64,000 bases of DNA from the NCBI RefSeq assembly GCF_003160695.1, contig NZ_QGDD01000001.1, forward strand, positions 62,001-126,000. The letters are read 5' to 3'. The notes beneath the pieces are model-generated. The model saw only the letters and a list, made by a program, of their open reading frames with translations, was not told the origin of the DNA and made no database searches. The stretch is from Nocardioides silvaticus. GTDB taxonomy: Bacteria; Actinomycetota; Actinomycetes; Propionibacteriales; Nocardioidaceae. A program made the position numbers and the translations under genes. Each line of letters opens with the position of its first letter. The first letter of the stretch is position 1. This document shows positions 49,671 to 58,421 of the stretch, piece after piece.

Positions 49671-51083
49671 TCAGCGCACCAGCCCGAGCACCTGCTCGTG
49701 CAGCCAGGGGACGGCTGCCTGGTGCTCCGGCTTCATCAGCACGCTGCGCAGGATCCGGCCGGTCGGGACGTCCGCCTCGACGGCATGGCCGCGAGCGGCG
49801 AGGTCAGCGGCGTCGACGGTGTAGGTCGCGAGGTGGACCGACTCGGCGGGTGGCCGGGTCATGCCGGCCGTCATCGCCGTGGCGCTGACGGCGTCGACCT
49901 CGGACAGCCGAGGCCGGACCGGGTAGCAGGTCAGGATGTCGAGCTGGGGCGGCTGGTAGAGCCGCAGCTCCTCGCTCTGCTCGATGAGCGCCGCCCAGTC
50001 CAGCGCCGCCTGCCGACCCGGGCGCAGCACCGCACCGAGTCCGTCGGGCGTCAGCGGCAGCAGCCGCAGGGTCAGCCACAGCGCGGCGGCCGCGGCGCCG
50101 GCGCGCGAGCACTCGAGCGAGATCTCGCCGAGGTGGAGGTCCTCGGAGGTGAAGTAGGTGTAGGGCGAGTCGTGCAGGTAGTGCCGCGCCACCGCCGGGT
50201 CGCGGAACAGCACCGCCCCGCACCCGTAGGGTTGCAGGCCGTGCTTGTGCGGGTCGATGACCACGGAGTCGCACTCCGCGATGGCGAGGTACGGCGCGGG
50301 CGCGACCCCGCCCGGCAGGTCGTCGGCGATCAGCCGGAAGAAGCCGCCGTAGGCCGCGTCGACGTGCACCCGCACGCCGTGCGCCCGCGCGATCGGCAGG
50401 ATCTCGTGCACCGGGTCGACCGCGCCGAGACCGGTCGTGCCGGTGGTGGCCACGACGGTGCCGACGGTGCCGGTGCGAAGGAGGCTCGCAAGCGCGTCGA
50501 GGTCCATCGTGCCGTCGGCCGAGGTCGGCACCGCCACCGACTCGACGCCGAGGAGGTGGGCCATCCGGGCGTGGGTGTAGTGCGCGTCGGCGCTGTGCGC
50601 GACCCGCAGGCCCGGGTGGGTCTCGCGCGCCACGAACAGGGCCTCGAGGTTGGCGATGGTGCCGCTGCTGGTCAGGTGGCCGAGGTAGCCGGGCGCGCCG
50701 GCGCGGTCGGCGAAGCCGAACATCGCGGCGAGCTGGGCGACGACCTCCTTCTCCAGCGCGGCGGTGGCCGGTCCCCCGTCGAGGGCATGGTTGTTGGGGT
50801 TCACCAGCATCGCCGTGACATAGCCGATCACGGCCGCCGGGTGCGGCGGCTTCAGCATCTGCGCGGCGTAGCGCGGGTGGTGGAAGGGGTAGTTGTCGCG
50901 CAGCCGCTCGCGCAGCTCTGCGGTCGCGGCCTCGAGCGCGCCGAGGTCGACGTCCTGCGACGGATGGGCGGCTGCGTCGCCGTACTCCCGCATCCAGGCG
51001 CCGATCTCGTCGACGGCGGTCCGCAGTTGTGCGCCGAGCTGGGCGGCGCCGAGGGGCATCGCTCGGACGACGGGGTCGGGCAT
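49671..51083 (-). CDS. PLP-dependent group II decarboxylase family protein
   Basis: A 470-residue type I-fold PLP enzyme. FHHPRYAAQMLKPPHPAA, GHLTSSGTIANLEALFVA, HVDAAYGGFFRL and DPHKHGLQPYGCG (Lys for the Schiff base) are the family landmarks, close to tyrosine/aspartate/diaminobutyrate decarboxylases. The substrate cannot be assigned. An IdeR-like box lies directly upstream of ATG 51083, so expression is probably iron-controlled, which would suit an amine precursor for a siderophore, but no siderophore synthetase is in the window. Confidence 0.8.
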   Translation of the reverse strand: MPDPVVRAMPLGAAQLGAQLRTAVDEIGAWMREYGDAAAHPSQDVDLGALEAATAELRERLRDNYPFHHPRYAAQMLKPPHPAAVIGYVTAMLVNPNNHALDGGPATAALEKEVVAQLAAMFGFADRAGAPGYLGHLTSSGTIANLEALFVARETHPGLRVAHSADAHYTHARMAHLLGVESVAVPTSADGTMDLDALASLLRTGTVGTVVATTGTTGLGAVDPVHEILPIARAHGVRVHVDAAYGGFFRLIADDLPGGVAPAPYLAIAECDSVVIDPHKHGLQPYGCGAVLFRDPAVARHYLHDSPYTYFTSEDLHLGEISLECSRAGAAAAALWLTLRLLPLTPDGLGAVLRPGRQAALDWAALIEQSEELRLYQPPQLDILTCYPVRPRLSEVDAVSATAMTAGMTRPPAESVHLATYTVDAADLAARGHAVEADVPTGRILRSVLMKPEHQAAVPWLHEQVLGLVR

Positions 51084-51087
51084 GCGT

Positions 51088-51106
51088 GCAGGTTAGCCAG
51101 ACCTTA
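51088..51106. promoter_or_regulatory. IdeR/DtxR-like iron box
   Basis: On the minus strand, TAAGGTCTGGCTAACCTGC agrees with TTAGGTTAGGCTAACCTAA at 14 of 19 positions by my count. It is 4 bp upstream of the decarboxylase ATG and 24 bp upstream of the chromate-transporter start. Confidence 0.6.
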
Positions 51107-51130
51107 GGTCCACTTTCCCGGTCGGCATGG

Positions 51131-52507
51131 TTGTATTTCGCCATCGACACCAAGAAGGACGTCATCCCGCTCGGCGAGGCCACCCGGGCGTGGTTCGCCA
51201 TCTCCCTGCAGACCTTCGGCGGACCGGCCGGCCAGATCGCCGTCATGCAGCACAAGCTGGTCGACGAGAAGCGGTGGATAGGGCAGCGTCGCTTCCTGCA
51301 CGCCCTGAACTACTGCACCCTGCTGCCGGGGCCGGAGGCCCAGCAGCTCGCGATCTACACCGGGTGGTTGCTCAACGGCACCCGCGGCGGCCTCATCGCC
51401 GGCAGCCTGTTCGTGCTCCCGGGCGTGATTGCGCTGCTCGCGCTGTCCGCCGTCTACGTGCGGTTCGGCGGCACCGACGTCGTGTCCGCGCTGTTCGCCG
51501 GGGTTGCGCCCGCCGTCATCGCCATCGTGCTGCAGGCGGTACGACGGATCACCCCTCGTGCGCTGGGCCATCCCTCGCTCGTCGCCGTCGCGGTCGGGGC
51601 GTTCGTCGCGCTCACCGTGTTCGCGGTGCCGTTCCCCCTCGTCGTGCTCGCATCGGGGGTCGTCGGCTGGCTGCTCGGCCGAATGCTCCCGAGGATCGGT
51701 CAGAACGGCACCCACGACGCGACCGTCGACGGACCGCCGCCGCTCATCAGCGACGACGCGCTCCACCACGAGCTGCCGTCGAAACGCCGGTCGCTGGTGG
51801 TGATCGCACTGTTCCTGGTCCTGTGGTTCACCCCGGTGGCCCTGTTCGCGGTCTTCGTGTCGTCGACCGACGTCTTCCTCGACCAGGGCCTGTTCTTCTC
51901 CGGCACCGCGGTGGTCACCTTCGGGGGCGCCTACGCCGTGCTGTCCTACGTCGCGAGCCAGGCGGTCAACGTCTACGGGTGGCTCGCGCCCGGCGAGATG
52001 GTGCGCGGGCTGGCGCTCGCGGAGACCACTCCCGGACCCCTGATCATGGTGGTCCAGTTCGTCGCCTTCCTGGGGGCCTACCGCAGCCCGGGCAGCCTCG
52101 ACCCCTGGGTCGCGGCCGTCCTGGCATCGCTCCTGGTGACGTGGGTGACGTTCGTGCCCTGCTTCCTCTTCGTGCTGCTCGGGGCGCCGTACGTCGAGCG
52201 GCTCCGTCACAACCGCCAGCTGACCGCGGCGCTCACCGGCGTGACCGCGGCCGTGGTCGGCGTGATCGCCAACCTCGCGGTGTTCTTCGCACTGCACACG
52301 CTCTTCGACCGCAGCCGCGACGTCGAGGCAGGTCCGATCGGGCTCGACGTCCCTGTGTTGTCGAGCTGGGACCCCGTCGCGTTCGCGATCACCGGCGTCG
52401 CGCTGCTGATGATGTTCTGGCGGGGGTGGGGGCCGATGCGGACGCTGGGGCTGTGCGCGCTGCTCGGTCTCGCCGTCTTCGGCGTCGAGGTCGCCGTTCC
52501 ATCGTGA
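51131..52507 (+). CDS. chrA: Chromate transporter (ChrA/CHR family)
   Basis: A 458-residue two-domain CHR protein. The N-terminal half has LQTFGGPAGQIAVMQHKLV and LNYCTLLPGPEAQQLAIYTG; the C-terminal half repeats the pattern with VVTFGGAYAVLSYVASQAV and GLALAETTPGPLIMVVQFVA. ChrA expels chromate, and some members may move sulfate or other anions. No ATG or GTG fits the N-terminus well: TTG 51131 gives a normal family start, while GTG 51086 would place the iron box inside the gene. The start is therefore uncertain. Confidence 0.88.
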   Translation: MYFAIDTKKDVIPLGEATRAWFAISLQTFGGPAGQIAVMQHKLVDEKRWIGQRRFLHALNYCTLLPGPEAQQLAIYTGWLLNGTRGGLIAGSLFVLPGVIALLALSAVYVRFGGTDVVSALFAGVAPAVIAIVLQAVRRITPRALGHPSLVAVAVGAFVALTVFAVPFPLVVLASGVVGWLLGRMLPRIGQNGTHDATVDGPPPLISDDALHHELPSKRRSLVVIALFLVLWFTPVALFAVFVSSTDVFLDQGLFFSGTAVVTFGGAYAVLSYVASQAVNVYGWLAPGEMVRGLALAETTPGPLIMVVQFVAFLGAYRSPGSLDPWVAAVLASLLVTWVTFVPCFLFVLLGAPYVERLRHNRQLTAALTGVTAAVVGVIANLAVFFALHTLFDRSRDVEAGPIGLDVPVLSSWDPVAFAITGVALLMMFWRGWGPMRTLGLCALLGLAVFGVEVAVPS

Positions 52508-52521
52508 CAGTTGGACTGTCA
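52505..52521. promoter_or_regulatory. Inverted repeat before the alpha/beta hydrolase
   Basis: TGACAG-TTGGA-CTGTCA, perfect 6-bp arms, overlapping the chrA stop codon and ending 11 bp before the hydrolase ATG. Operator or small hairpin. Confidence 0.4.
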
Positions 52522-52532
52522 TAGTTCAGGCC

Positions 52533-53420
52533 ATGCAGACGCCGTCGACCGTGGACGCCGGCCGGGTGAGCCTGGCGTACGAGACCTTCGGATCCCCCGA
52601 CGACCCGCCGATGGTGCTGGTCATGGGTGTCGCCAGCCAGATGCTCGTGTGGCCCGACCGGTTCTGCCAGGCGCTGGCGGACGAGGGCTTCCACGTCATC
52701 CGCTTCGACAACCGCGACATCGGGCTCTCCACGCACCTCGACGAGCTCGGTGTGCCCGACATGGTGGCCCTGCTCACCGGGCAGTCGAAGGAGGCGCCGT
52801 ACGTCCTCGCCGACATGGCCGACGACACGGCCGGGCTGCTCGACGCGCTCGGGCTCGACCGGGTGCACCTGGTGGGCCTGTCGATGGGCGGGATGATCGC
52901 CCAGGAGGTCGCCATCCGGCACCCCGAGCGGCTGATCAGCCTCACGTCAGTGATGTCCACGCCGGCGGCGCACATCGGCAAGCCCACCGACGCCGCGGCC
53001 GCCACCTTGATGTGGCCGTCGCCGAAGACCGAGGCCGAGGCCGGGGACCTCGCCGTCAACGTCTACCGCGTGGTCGGCTCGACCGACTACCCGCAGGACG
53101 TCGCCTGGGTCCGGGCGGTCGGCGAGGAGTCGTTCCGCAGGAGCAGCTCCTCGGCGGGCAAGGTGCGCCAGTTCGCGGCCATCCTCGTCTCGCCCGACCG
53201 CCGTTCCGGTCTGCGTGAGCTGGCGGTCCCGACGCTCGTGCTCCATGGCGAGGACGACCCGCTGATCCAGGTCGAGGGCGGTCACGAGACCGCCGCGGCC
53301 GTGCCGGGCGCCCGGCTCGTCACCTACCCCGGCATGGGGCACGACCTGCCCGAGGAGCTCTGGCCGACCCTCGTCGGCGAGATCACCGAGCACGCCCGCA
53401 CCGCGGGGAAGGAGTCCTGA
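52533..53420 (+). CDS. Alpha/beta hydrolase
   Basis: A 295-residue serine hydrolase. MVLVMGVASQMLVWPDRFCQ gives the oxyanion region, GLSMGGMIAQEVA the nucleophile serine, HGEDDPLI the acid and GMGHDLP the histidine. Similar to aclacinomycin methylesterase (RdmC)-like hydrolases. Start ATG 52533. One base separates its stop from the start of the hotdog thioesterase gene, so the two probably form an operon for ester or thioester cleavage. Confidence 0.85.
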   Translation: MQTPSTVDAGRVSLAYETFGSPDDPPMVLVMGVASQMLVWPDRFCQALADEGFHVIRFDNRDIGLSTHLDELGVPDMVALLTGQSKEAPYVLADMADDTAGLLDALGLDRVHLVGLSMGGMIAQEVAIRHPERLISLTSVMSTPAAHIGKPTDAAAATLMWPSPKTEAEAGDLAVNVYRVVGSTDYPQDVAWVRAVGEESFRRSSSSAGKVRQFAAILVSPDRRSGLRELAVPTLVLHGEDDPLIQVEGGHETAAAVPGARLVTYPGMGHDLPEELWPTLVGEITEHARTAGKES

Positions 53421-53421
53421 G

Positions 53422-53886
53422 ATGGAGCCCATCACCTCGGCCGAGCAGGCCACGTCCAGCATGCACAGCCTGATCCCGATCCTGGGTGCGATGGGGATCA
53501 CGGTGGTCGACGCCGGCCCCGGCCACGCGACCGTCGAGCTGCCTGCCGGCCCCAACGGCAACCACTTCGGCGTCCTCTACGCCGGGTCGCTCTTCACCGC
53601 CGCGGAGGTGCTCGGAGGGATCATCCCCCAGGCCTCGTTCGACCTCAGCGGCGAGCTGGCGGGGTTCGTGCCTCTGGTGAAGAAGGCCGAGATCGAGTTC
53701 CTCCGGCCCGGGCTCGGTGACGTCCGGGCAAGCGCGACGATCGCGGCCGAGGAGATCGAGCGGGTGCGCCAGGAGGCGCTGGAGACGGGCAGGTCGGAGT
53801 TCGTCGTGGAAGCCCGGATCACCGACGCGAACGGCACGGTGGTCGCCACCACGAGGGCCGTCAACCAGCTCCGCAAGCTGGGCTGA
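53422..53886 (+). CDS. Hotdog thioesterase, DUF4442/YiiD_C-like
   Basis: A 154-residue hotdog protein. NGNHFGVLYAGSLFTAAEVL is the long hotdog helix with its FGVLYAGS active-site entry, and FVPLVKKAEIEFLRPGLGDV the following strands. This is the DUF4442 / YiiD C-terminal type of acyl-CoA thioesterase. Start ATG 53422, one base after the hydrolase stop. Two stacked hairpins follow the stop. Confidence 0.78.
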   Translation: MEPITSAEQATSSMHSLIPILGAMGITVVDAGPGHATVELPAGPNGNHFGVLYAGSLFTAAEVLGGIIPQASFDLSGELAGFVPLVKKAEIEFLRPGLGDVRASATIAAEEIERVRQEALETGRSEFVVEARITDANGTVVATTRAVNQLRKLG

Positions 53887-53887
53887 T

Positions 53888-53918
53888 GCCGAAAGTCGGC
53901 CCGCACGGTTGTGCGGGC
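53888..53918 (+). terminator. Stacked hairpins after the thioesterase gene
   Basis: GCCGA-AAG-TCGGC (53888-53900) is followed at once by GCCCGCAC-GGTT-GTGCGGGC (53899-53918); they share two bases. No T tract. Probably a terminator before the PucR regulator gene. Confidence 0.55.
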
Positions 53919-53994
53919 GCGTCACGCGGCGCAGAGTGGCACTTCCAACGTCGGCGACGGTCGCTGTCCGTCCCGGGGCGGTCGGAGGTGTGCG

Positions 53995-55227
53995 GTGTCG
54001 GAGTCTCGGTCTCCCGCCCTGATCGCCTGGATCCGTGAGTACGTAGCGGAGGCGTCCCGCGACGAGGCCGTCGCCGTCTTCGTCCAGGAGGTCGACAACG
54101 TCATCCTCTCGCAGGTTCCGGAGGTGGCCGAGGACCCGATCCTGGTCGAGGACCTGCGTGCGAGCACTACGTCCCAGTGGCGGGCGTTCCTCGCGATGAT
54201 CGACGGGGAGTACGGCCTGCACCTGCCGGCGCCGGCCTACGGCCTGGCGCTCTCGCTCGCCCGGCGTGGGATGGATCTCGGCACGCTGCTGAAGGTGTAC
54301 CGCGTGGGCAACCAGGCGGTCTTCAACGCCCTCACCAAGACCATCGACGGCGCCGGCGGGGACGCGCCGGCCCGCGACGAGATCCTGGTCTTCATCTGGA
54401 CGCGCGCCGCCCGGTGGCTCGACGACGCGGTCGAGGCGCTGACCGAGACTTTCGTCGGCGAGCGACAGCGGCTGCGTGACAGCGCGGCCACCCGTCGCGC
54501 CGACAGCATCGGGGCGCTCCTCGGCGTGAACCCGCCCTCGGCGACCGTGGCCGAGAAGGCGCTGGCCCACCCCCTGCAGCACTGGCAGACCGCCGGCGTC
54601 GCCTGGGCGGACGAGAACCTCGGGCGCACCCCGGCAGAGGTCGCCGAGGTCTCGGGCGAGCTCGGCAAGGCGCTGGGCGCCCCACCCCCGCTGGCGACGA
54701 TGGCCGGCAGCCGGGACCTCTGGTGGTGGGCCGCAACCCCGCGACCGCCCGACGTCCACCTGCTCGCGGACCTGAGGCAGGAGATCGAGCAGCGCGGGCT
54801 GCGGGTCGCCGTCGGACGACCCTCGACCGGCGTCGCGGGGTTCCGGTCGAGCCACGCCGAGGCCCGGGCCGCCCAGGCGCTGGCTCTCCGGTCGCCGGCG
54901 GCACCTCGACTGACGTGCTTCGCGGACGTCGAGCTGCTCTGCCTGGTGGCCGACCAGCCGGAGCTGACGCACCGGATGGTCGCGCGCGAGGCGGGCGCCC
55001 TCGTCGGCGACGACAAGAACCTCGACGTGCTCCGGGAGACGGTGCTCACCCACCTGATGACGTTCAGCGTCGAGGTCACCGCCGCGCGGCTGTTCGTCCA
55101 CAAGAACACGGTCCGCTACCGGATCGCCCGCGCGGAGGAGCTGCTCGGGCACCCGCTGACCGAGCGCTCGACGTGGCTCGAGCTCGCGCTGCGGTGGATC
55201 GCCTACTTCGGCCCGCCGACCCCCTGA
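53995..55227 (+). CDS. PucR family transcriptional regulator
   Basis: A 410-residue regulator of the PucR/CdaR type. The N-terminal half is a helical sensor-like domain of the kind often labelled RsbT-co-antagonist-like (LAPAYGLALSLARRG-type; here LPAPAYGLALSLARRGMDLG), the middle a GGDEF-like variant, and the C-terminus the PucR helix-turn-helix: HLMTFSVEVTAARLFVHKNT then VRYRIARAEELLG. Start GTG 53995. A C-rich hairpin (55253-55268) follows its stop. The next genes on the same strand are an AMP-binding protein and an AAA ATPase. Confidence 0.82.
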   Translation: MSESRSPALIAWIREYVAEASRDEAVAVFVQEVDNVILSQVPEVAEDPILVEDLRASTTSQWRAFLAMIDGEYGLHLPAPAYGLALSLARRGMDLGTLLKVYRVGNQAVFNALTKTIDGAGGDAPARDEILVFIWTRAARWLDDAVEALTETFVGERQRLRDSAATRRADSIGALLGVNPPSATVAEKALAHPLQHWQTAGVAWADENLGRTPAEVAEVSGELGKALGAPPPLATMAGSRDLWWWAATPRPPDVHLLADLRQEIEQRGLRVAVGRPSTGVAGFRSSHAEARAAQALALRSPAAPRLTCFADVELLCLVADQPELTHRMVAREAGALVGDDKNLDVLRETVLTHLMTFSVEVTAARLFVHKNTVRYRIARAEELLGHPLTERSTWLELALRWIAYFGPPTP

Positions 55228-55252
55228 CCCGTGCTCCTGACCGCCGTTGTAC

Positions 55253-55268
55253 CCCCGGCCAACCGGGG
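55253..55268 (+). terminator. Hairpin after the PucR gene
   Basis: CCCCGG-CCAA-CCGGGG, perfect 6-bp stem (7 bp with the flanking pairs), 26 bp after the stop. A smaller repeat CCCTC-CGA-GAGGG lies before the next start. Confidence 0.5.
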
Positions 55269-55327
55269 TCCGGAGGTTGGGACTAGCGAACGAGCGTGAA
55301 GCCCCCTCCGAGAGGGACCGTGGGAGC

Positions 55328-56737
55328 ATGACGCCCCCGACCATCACCGAGGCCTTCCTGCGCACCGTCGCCGCTTCCGGCTCGCGCACGGCCCTCCGTT
55401 GGCAGGGGGACGACGGCACCTGGGAGTCGTTGACGTTCGACGAGCTCGCCGAGCGGGTCGCCAGCGTCGCCGCCGGCCTGCGGCAGCTCGGCCTCCGCGA
55501 GGGCGAGCGGGTGCTGCTGATGATGCGCACGATCCCGGAGTTCCACGTCGCCGACCTGGCCGTCCTCTTCGCCGGCGGCACGCCGGTGTCCATCGACGAG
55601 ACCTCCTCGCCGGAGCGCATCGCCTTCCTCGTCGGGCACACCCGGGCGAAGATCGCCATCGTCGAGGACCGGTCGGGCGTGGCGCGGTTCGACGAGTCCG
55701 CCGGCAAGGTCTACGAGGCCCTCAAGCTCGTCGTGGTCCGCAGTGCCGACGCGACTGCCGATCGCGAGGACCTGGTGCCGCTCGAGTGGCTGCTCGTCCG
55801 TCCGCCGCTCGACCTCGCCGTGGCCTCGCGCGCGATCTGGCCCGAGGACCTCGCCACCATCAGCTACGTCTCCGGCGCCACCGGCTATCCCGCCGGCGTG
55901 ATGGTGACCCACCGCAACGTCGCCGCCCAGGTGGCGGCCCTCCGGGGCGGGTTCGCCGAGGACCTGGTGGGCAAGCGCACCCTGGCGTACCTGCCGATGA
56001 GCCACGTCGGCGCACGTGCCGCCAGCCACTACCTGCTCGCGTTCACCGGCCTGGAGATCGCCAGCTGCCCGGACCAGCGCCAGCTGGCGTCGTACCTCTT
56101 CGACGTCCGTCCGCAGATCCTCTTCGGCCACGCGCAGATGTGGGAGGCGCTCCGCGCCGACGTCCTCGACGCCGTCGCGCAGGATCCCACTGCAGCCACG
56201 GCGTTCGACGACGCCACCCGCGAGGCCGCTCCGATTGCCCTGGCGCGCAGCTGGGGCGAGACGACGCCGGAGCAGGACGCCGCCTGGGCAGAGCTCGACG
56301 AGAGCGGCCTCGCCCTGGTCCGCAAGACGGCCGGGCTCGACCAGGTCGAGCACGCCGTCACCGGGACCAGCCCGGACGACCCGTCGCTGATCGAGTGGTT
56401 CCACGCGCTCGGCGTGCCCCTCGCCGAGGCCTACGGCATGGCGGAGTGCACCGGTGCCATGACCCTCTCGCTGCGCGGCATCAAGCCGGGCACCGCGGGC
56501 CAGCCGCTCCCGGGCATCGAGGTCAGGATCGCCAAGGACGGCGAGGTGGCCTGCCGCGGCGACGTGGTCTCGCCCGGCTACCTGCGCGACCCCTACCTCA
56601 CCGCCGAGGCGTTCGACGACGACGGCTGGTTCTACACCGGCGACCTCGGGGAGATCGACGTCGACGGGCACCTGCGGATCGTGGACCGCAAGCGGAAGGA
56701 CCGGTACGCCGCGGACGTCGGCAGCCTCTTCACGTGA
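55328..56737 (+). CDS. Degenerate, C-terminally truncated AMP-binding (acyl-CoA synthetase-like) protein
   Basis: A 469-residue ANL-superfamily protein that resembles long-chain acyl-CoA synthetases: LTFDELAERVASVAAGLRQL, AYLPMSHVGARAASHYLL, LAEAYGMAECTGAMTLS and GWFYTGDLGEIDVDGHLRIV are in order. Two things are wrong for an active enzyme: the phosphate-binding loop reads SGATGYPAGV, with Ala instead of the Lys of PKG, and the protein stops about 10 residues after IVDRKRKD, so the C-terminal lid domain with the adenylating lysine is missing. It may be a pseudo-enzyme with a binding role or a decaying gene. ATG 55328; the AAA ATPase follows at 40 bp. Confidence 0.75.
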   Translation: MTPPTITEAFLRTVAASGSRTALRWQGDDGTWESLTFDELAERVASVAAGLRQLGLREGERVLLMMRTIPEFHVADLAVLFAGGTPVSIDETSSPERIAFLVGHTRAKIAIVEDRSGVARFDESAGKVYEALKLVVVRSADATADREDLVPLEWLLVRPPLDLAVASRAIWPEDLATISYVSGATGYPAGVMVTHRNVAAQVAALRGGFAEDLVGKRTLAYLPMSHVGARAASHYLLAFTGLEIASCPDQRQLASYLFDVRPQILFGHAQMWEALRADVLDAVAQDPTAATAFDDATREAAPIALARSWGETTPEQDAAWAELDESGLALVRKTAGLDQVEHAVTGTSPDDPSLIEWFHALGVPLAEAYGMAECTGAMTLSLRGIKPGTAGQPLPGIEVRIAKDGEVACRGDVVSPGYLRDPYLTAEAFDDDGWFYTGDLGEIDVDGHLRIVDRKRKDRYAADVGSLFT

Positions 56738-56777
56738 TCCTCGCTGTCCGCGGACGTCATACGTCTAGTCTCCGGGG

Positions 56778-58262
56778 ATGTCGATGTCGTTCTCCGCGGG
56801 CCCGCCGGTCGCGCAGCCGGCCGATGACCGGTCACCTCAGCTGTCCGACGTCGGTCGTTACGGCCGCTACGTCCTGCAGCGGTTCGTCTCGAAGGCGCGC
56901 ACCGTCGACCAGCCGACCTTCCGCTCGGTCCTCACGGACCACCTCGGCCCCGAGGTCCACGAGCTCCCGGTCATCGTCGAGCAGTGGCGGGCGTACGAGC
57001 ACGTCAACGTGCAGGGCGCGCTCGACGTCGTGCTCGACGAGTACGGCGACCGCGCGCGGATCATCGGCGTAGCCGGACATCGCCACCACGGGTCCTTCGG
57101 GATCGCCGACCTGCTCGGCGACGACCGGTGGATGATGCACGGCCCGCGGCCCGGCAACGTCACCCGGATCAGCCTGCCCAGCGGACCGGGCGGCGAGACC
57201 CGCGAGTGCCTGCGGGTCGCACTTCTCCTGCTGGGAGACGGCGACGACCGGATGGCCGTGCTGTTCCGCGGCCCGGACCCCGAAGCCGACTCCCGGGAGG
57301 TGACCCTCGAGATCGTCGCGCACCAACCCGATCGGGCCGAGTCCCTCGGGCGTCGGCTGCGAGACCTCGCCCTGGAGCACAACGTCTACCGCGGGCAGGT
57401 CGTGTCCTTCGGCGGAAGCATGTTCGGCGAGCGCGGATCGCTGCTCCGGTTCCGCGAACGGCCGACCATGGCGCGGGAGGACCTGATCCTCCCCACCGAG
57501 ACGTTCGACGACCTCCGCCGCCAGGTCGTGGGCGTTGCCCGCAACAGCGCTCGCCTGCGGGCCGCCGGCCAGCACCTCAAGCGCGGCATCCTCCTCTACG
57601 GACCTCCCGGCGTGGGCAAGACGCACTCGGTGCGGTACCTCATCAGCGAGCTGGTCGGCACCACCGTGGTCGAGCTGACCGGCGAGACCCTGCACGGCAT
57701 CAGCGAAGCGTGCTCGGTCGCCAGGTCGCTGCAACCGGCGATGATCGTCGTCGAGGACGTCGACCTGATCGCCGAGGAACGCAGCCGGTACGGCGGAGCG
57801 ACGCCTCTCCTCTTCACCCTCCTCAACGAGATGGACGGTCTCGACGAGGACGCGGACGTCGTCTTCCTCCTCACCACCAACCGGGCCGACCTCCTCGAGC
57901 CCGCGCTCGCCTCCCGCCCGGGACGGGTCGACCAGGCGGTCCACATCGAGGTGCCCGACCGCACGTCACGGCGCCGGCTCATCGAGCTCTACCGCGGGAG
58001 TCTCGACCTCGACCTGAGCGGGATCGACAGCGTGCTCGACCGGACCGACGGCGTCACCGCCTCCTTCCTGAAGGAGCTGCTCCGCCGCTCCGCCGTCGTC
58101 GCCGCCGACCGGGACGAGCAACCCGACAACCACCCCCTCGTCGTCACCGCCGCCGACCTCGACCTGGCGCTCGACGACCTCCTCGACACCCGCAACCAGA
58201 TGACTCGCGCCGTTCTCGGCTTCCGCAGTGATCTGAAGGACGTCGACGAGGACTTCGACTGA
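56778..58262 (+). CDS. AAA+ ATPase, Cdc48/Bcs1-like
   Basis: A 494-residue protein. Residues 1-235 form an unrecognised N-terminal domain; residues 236-470 are an AAA module with Walker A GPPGVGKT (275-282), Walker B MIVVEDVDLIAEE and the second region of homology LLTTNRADLLEPALASRPGR. The single AAA ring and unique N-terminal domain suggest a substrate-specific unfoldase or remodeller. It probably shares a transcript with the degraded AMP-binding gene. Confidence 0.8.
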   Translation: MSMSFSAGPPVAQPADDRSPQLSDVGRYGRYVLQRFVSKARTVDQPTFRSVLTDHLGPEVHELPVIVEQWRAYEHVNVQGALDVVLDEYGDRARIIGVAGHRHHGSFGIADLLGDDRWMMHGPRPGNVTRISLPSGPGGETRECLRVALLLLGDGDDRMAVLFRGPDPEADSREVTLEIVAHQPDRAESLGRRLRDLALEHNVYRGQVVSFGGSMFGERGSLLRFRERPTMAREDLILPTETFDDLRRQVVGVARNSARLRAAGQHLKRGILLYGPPGVGKTHSVRYLISELVGTTVVELTGETLHGISEACSVARSLQPAMIVVEDVDLIAEERSRYGGATPLLFTLLNEMDGLDEDADVVFLLTTNRADLLEPALASRPGRVDQAVHIEVPDRTSRRRLIELYRGSLDLDLSGIDSVLDRTDGVTASFLKELLRRSAVVAADRDEQPDNHPLVVTAADLDLALDDLLDTRNQMTRAVLGFRSDLKDVDEDFD

Positions 58263-58421
58263 GCGACAGCGCCTTCCACTGCGGGCTGGCGCTGGGCCGT
58301 CGCTATCGACGAGACCTGCGAACGAGGTCGATCACGTCCGCGGTCGTGCGTACGTCACCGAAAGACCGGTAGATGTGGCCCAGGGTCGCCTGCCCGGGAC
58401 GGAAGTCCCGCGCGAGACCGT
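58263..58421 (-). other. Intergenic stretch with a possible coding remnant
   Basis: 159 bp between the AAA ATPase and the FadD-like gene. On the minus strand one frame reads LARDFRPGQATLGHIYRSFG and then VRTTADVIDLVRRSRR before a TAG, which looks like the C-terminus of a real protein, but no start or ribosome binding site precedes it. I cannot name it; it may be a gene relic or chance. Confidence 0.3.

Noticed and set aside
49671..51083. Calling the decarboxylase DesA (desferrioxamine)
   Set aside because: The N-terminal and central motifs differ from DesA, and no desBCD-like genes are nearby; only the iron box is suggestive.
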